Of a stretch of DNA of 64,000 nt, positions 62,629 through 64,000 are shown piece by piece. The position numbers were made by a program, and so were the translations under genes. The notes beneath the pieces were generated by a model. That model was not told where the DNA came from and did not search any database. It saw only the letters and a list, made by a program, of their open reading frames with translations. Within the stretch, counting starts at the first letter, position 1; each line of letters begins with the position of its first letter. The stretch is taken from positions 6,291,685-6,355,684 of the forward strand of contig ML664152.1 of assembly GCA_007570785.1 (NCBI GenBank), written 5' to 3'. The stretch is from Antilocapra americana. Lineage: Eukaryota > Chordata > Mammalia > Artiodactyla > Antilocapridae.

Positions 62629-63205
62629 AGTGACCACTTTCTCATCTCTTTTAAAGTTAGTTAAGGAAATAAGTAAGCTCCCAAGTTTAAGTCGCTTCCA
62701 CCAGATGTGGGGATGGCCCTAGATAACTGGACAATCCCCTCTCCCTGTGGCCAAGGCTATGACATCATCAAGGGAGGTCTCTTTATACCAGGGTTAGCTC
62801 ATCACCCTCTTGGCACACCGCAGTTCATTTCTGATGCCACAATTATTAACAACTGCAATTTTCCGTGAATCTATAAGCCACCCCAAAACTTACTTGTCCC
62901 AATATGATCTGGTCAAAATGGTATATCTGCCCACAGAAGCAATCTCGTTTGGGATATGCCAAGCATTGACCTTCCAGGAGCCAGAAGCCACACAGATCTC
63001 CACACAGACTTCACTTCTACACAGCAGTTTGTACACATAATCAAACTCAGCTATGTGACTGTTTTCATCATATAATCATGGCTTAGTTCTTACTTAATAT
63101 AATATTCCGAATGGGTTGTCTACTTCAGAGAGTGCTTATGCTTTTCCCCAACCTCAGCTAACTTAGATTGTAATTTCTTTAATCTGCGCCTTTTTCTTCC
63201 TGTGA

Positions 63206-64000
<795 letters not shown>

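Overview
This window is ruminant (bovid) nuclear DNA, most likely cattle or a close relative. It is packed with repeats restricted to or typical of ruminants: BovB (RTE) LINEs, their Bov-tA/BOV-A2 SINE relatives, CHR-type tRNA SINEs and ruminant-type L1. Species within Bovidae cannot be decided by eye.

The only host gene seen is an internal piece of DSCAM (Down syndrome cell adhesion molecule) on the + strand. Seven coding exons lie at 8820-9060, 10640-10786, 18493-18648, 28143-28276, 57591-57744, 61226-61343 and 63211-63374. They total 1114 nt and splice in one open frame of 371 codons plus one base. They encode, in order, the C-terminal part of FNIII-2, FNIII-3 (two exons), FNIII-4 (two exons) and Ig-10 (two exons) of the ectodomain. 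Every junction has AG/GT sites and matching phase, so no exon is missing between them. Neither the 5' end nor the 3' end of the gene is in the window. The protein is a homophilic neuronal adhesion and guidance receptor.

Everything else is intron. The intron before 8820 carries an L1 5' end at the window edge, BovB copies nested in opposite orientation, SINEs and a GGT/GAT-rich tract. Introns 9061-18492 hold SINEs and one long antisense BovB. Intron 18649-28142 holds SINEs, CHR elements, a CA-rich tract of about 0.6 kb and LTR-like sequence. The 29.3 kb intron 28277-57590 holds most of the young elements: a scrambled 5'-inverted L1, an L1 with a hairpin junction and a 100-N assembly gap, a near full-length antisense BovB with a sense BovB inside it, and many SINEs. 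The last three introns are quieter.

I found no novel gene system, no RNA gene and no CRISPR-like array. The most interesting signals concern retrotransposon mechanics and their contact with DSCAM. An antisense L1 runs exactly up to the splice acceptor of the first exon here. One L1 5' junction looks like a snap-back hairpin product. One twin-primed L1 has its inverted segments out of order. Repeat identities come from recognition of consensus sequences and from comparing copies within the window; no search was run.
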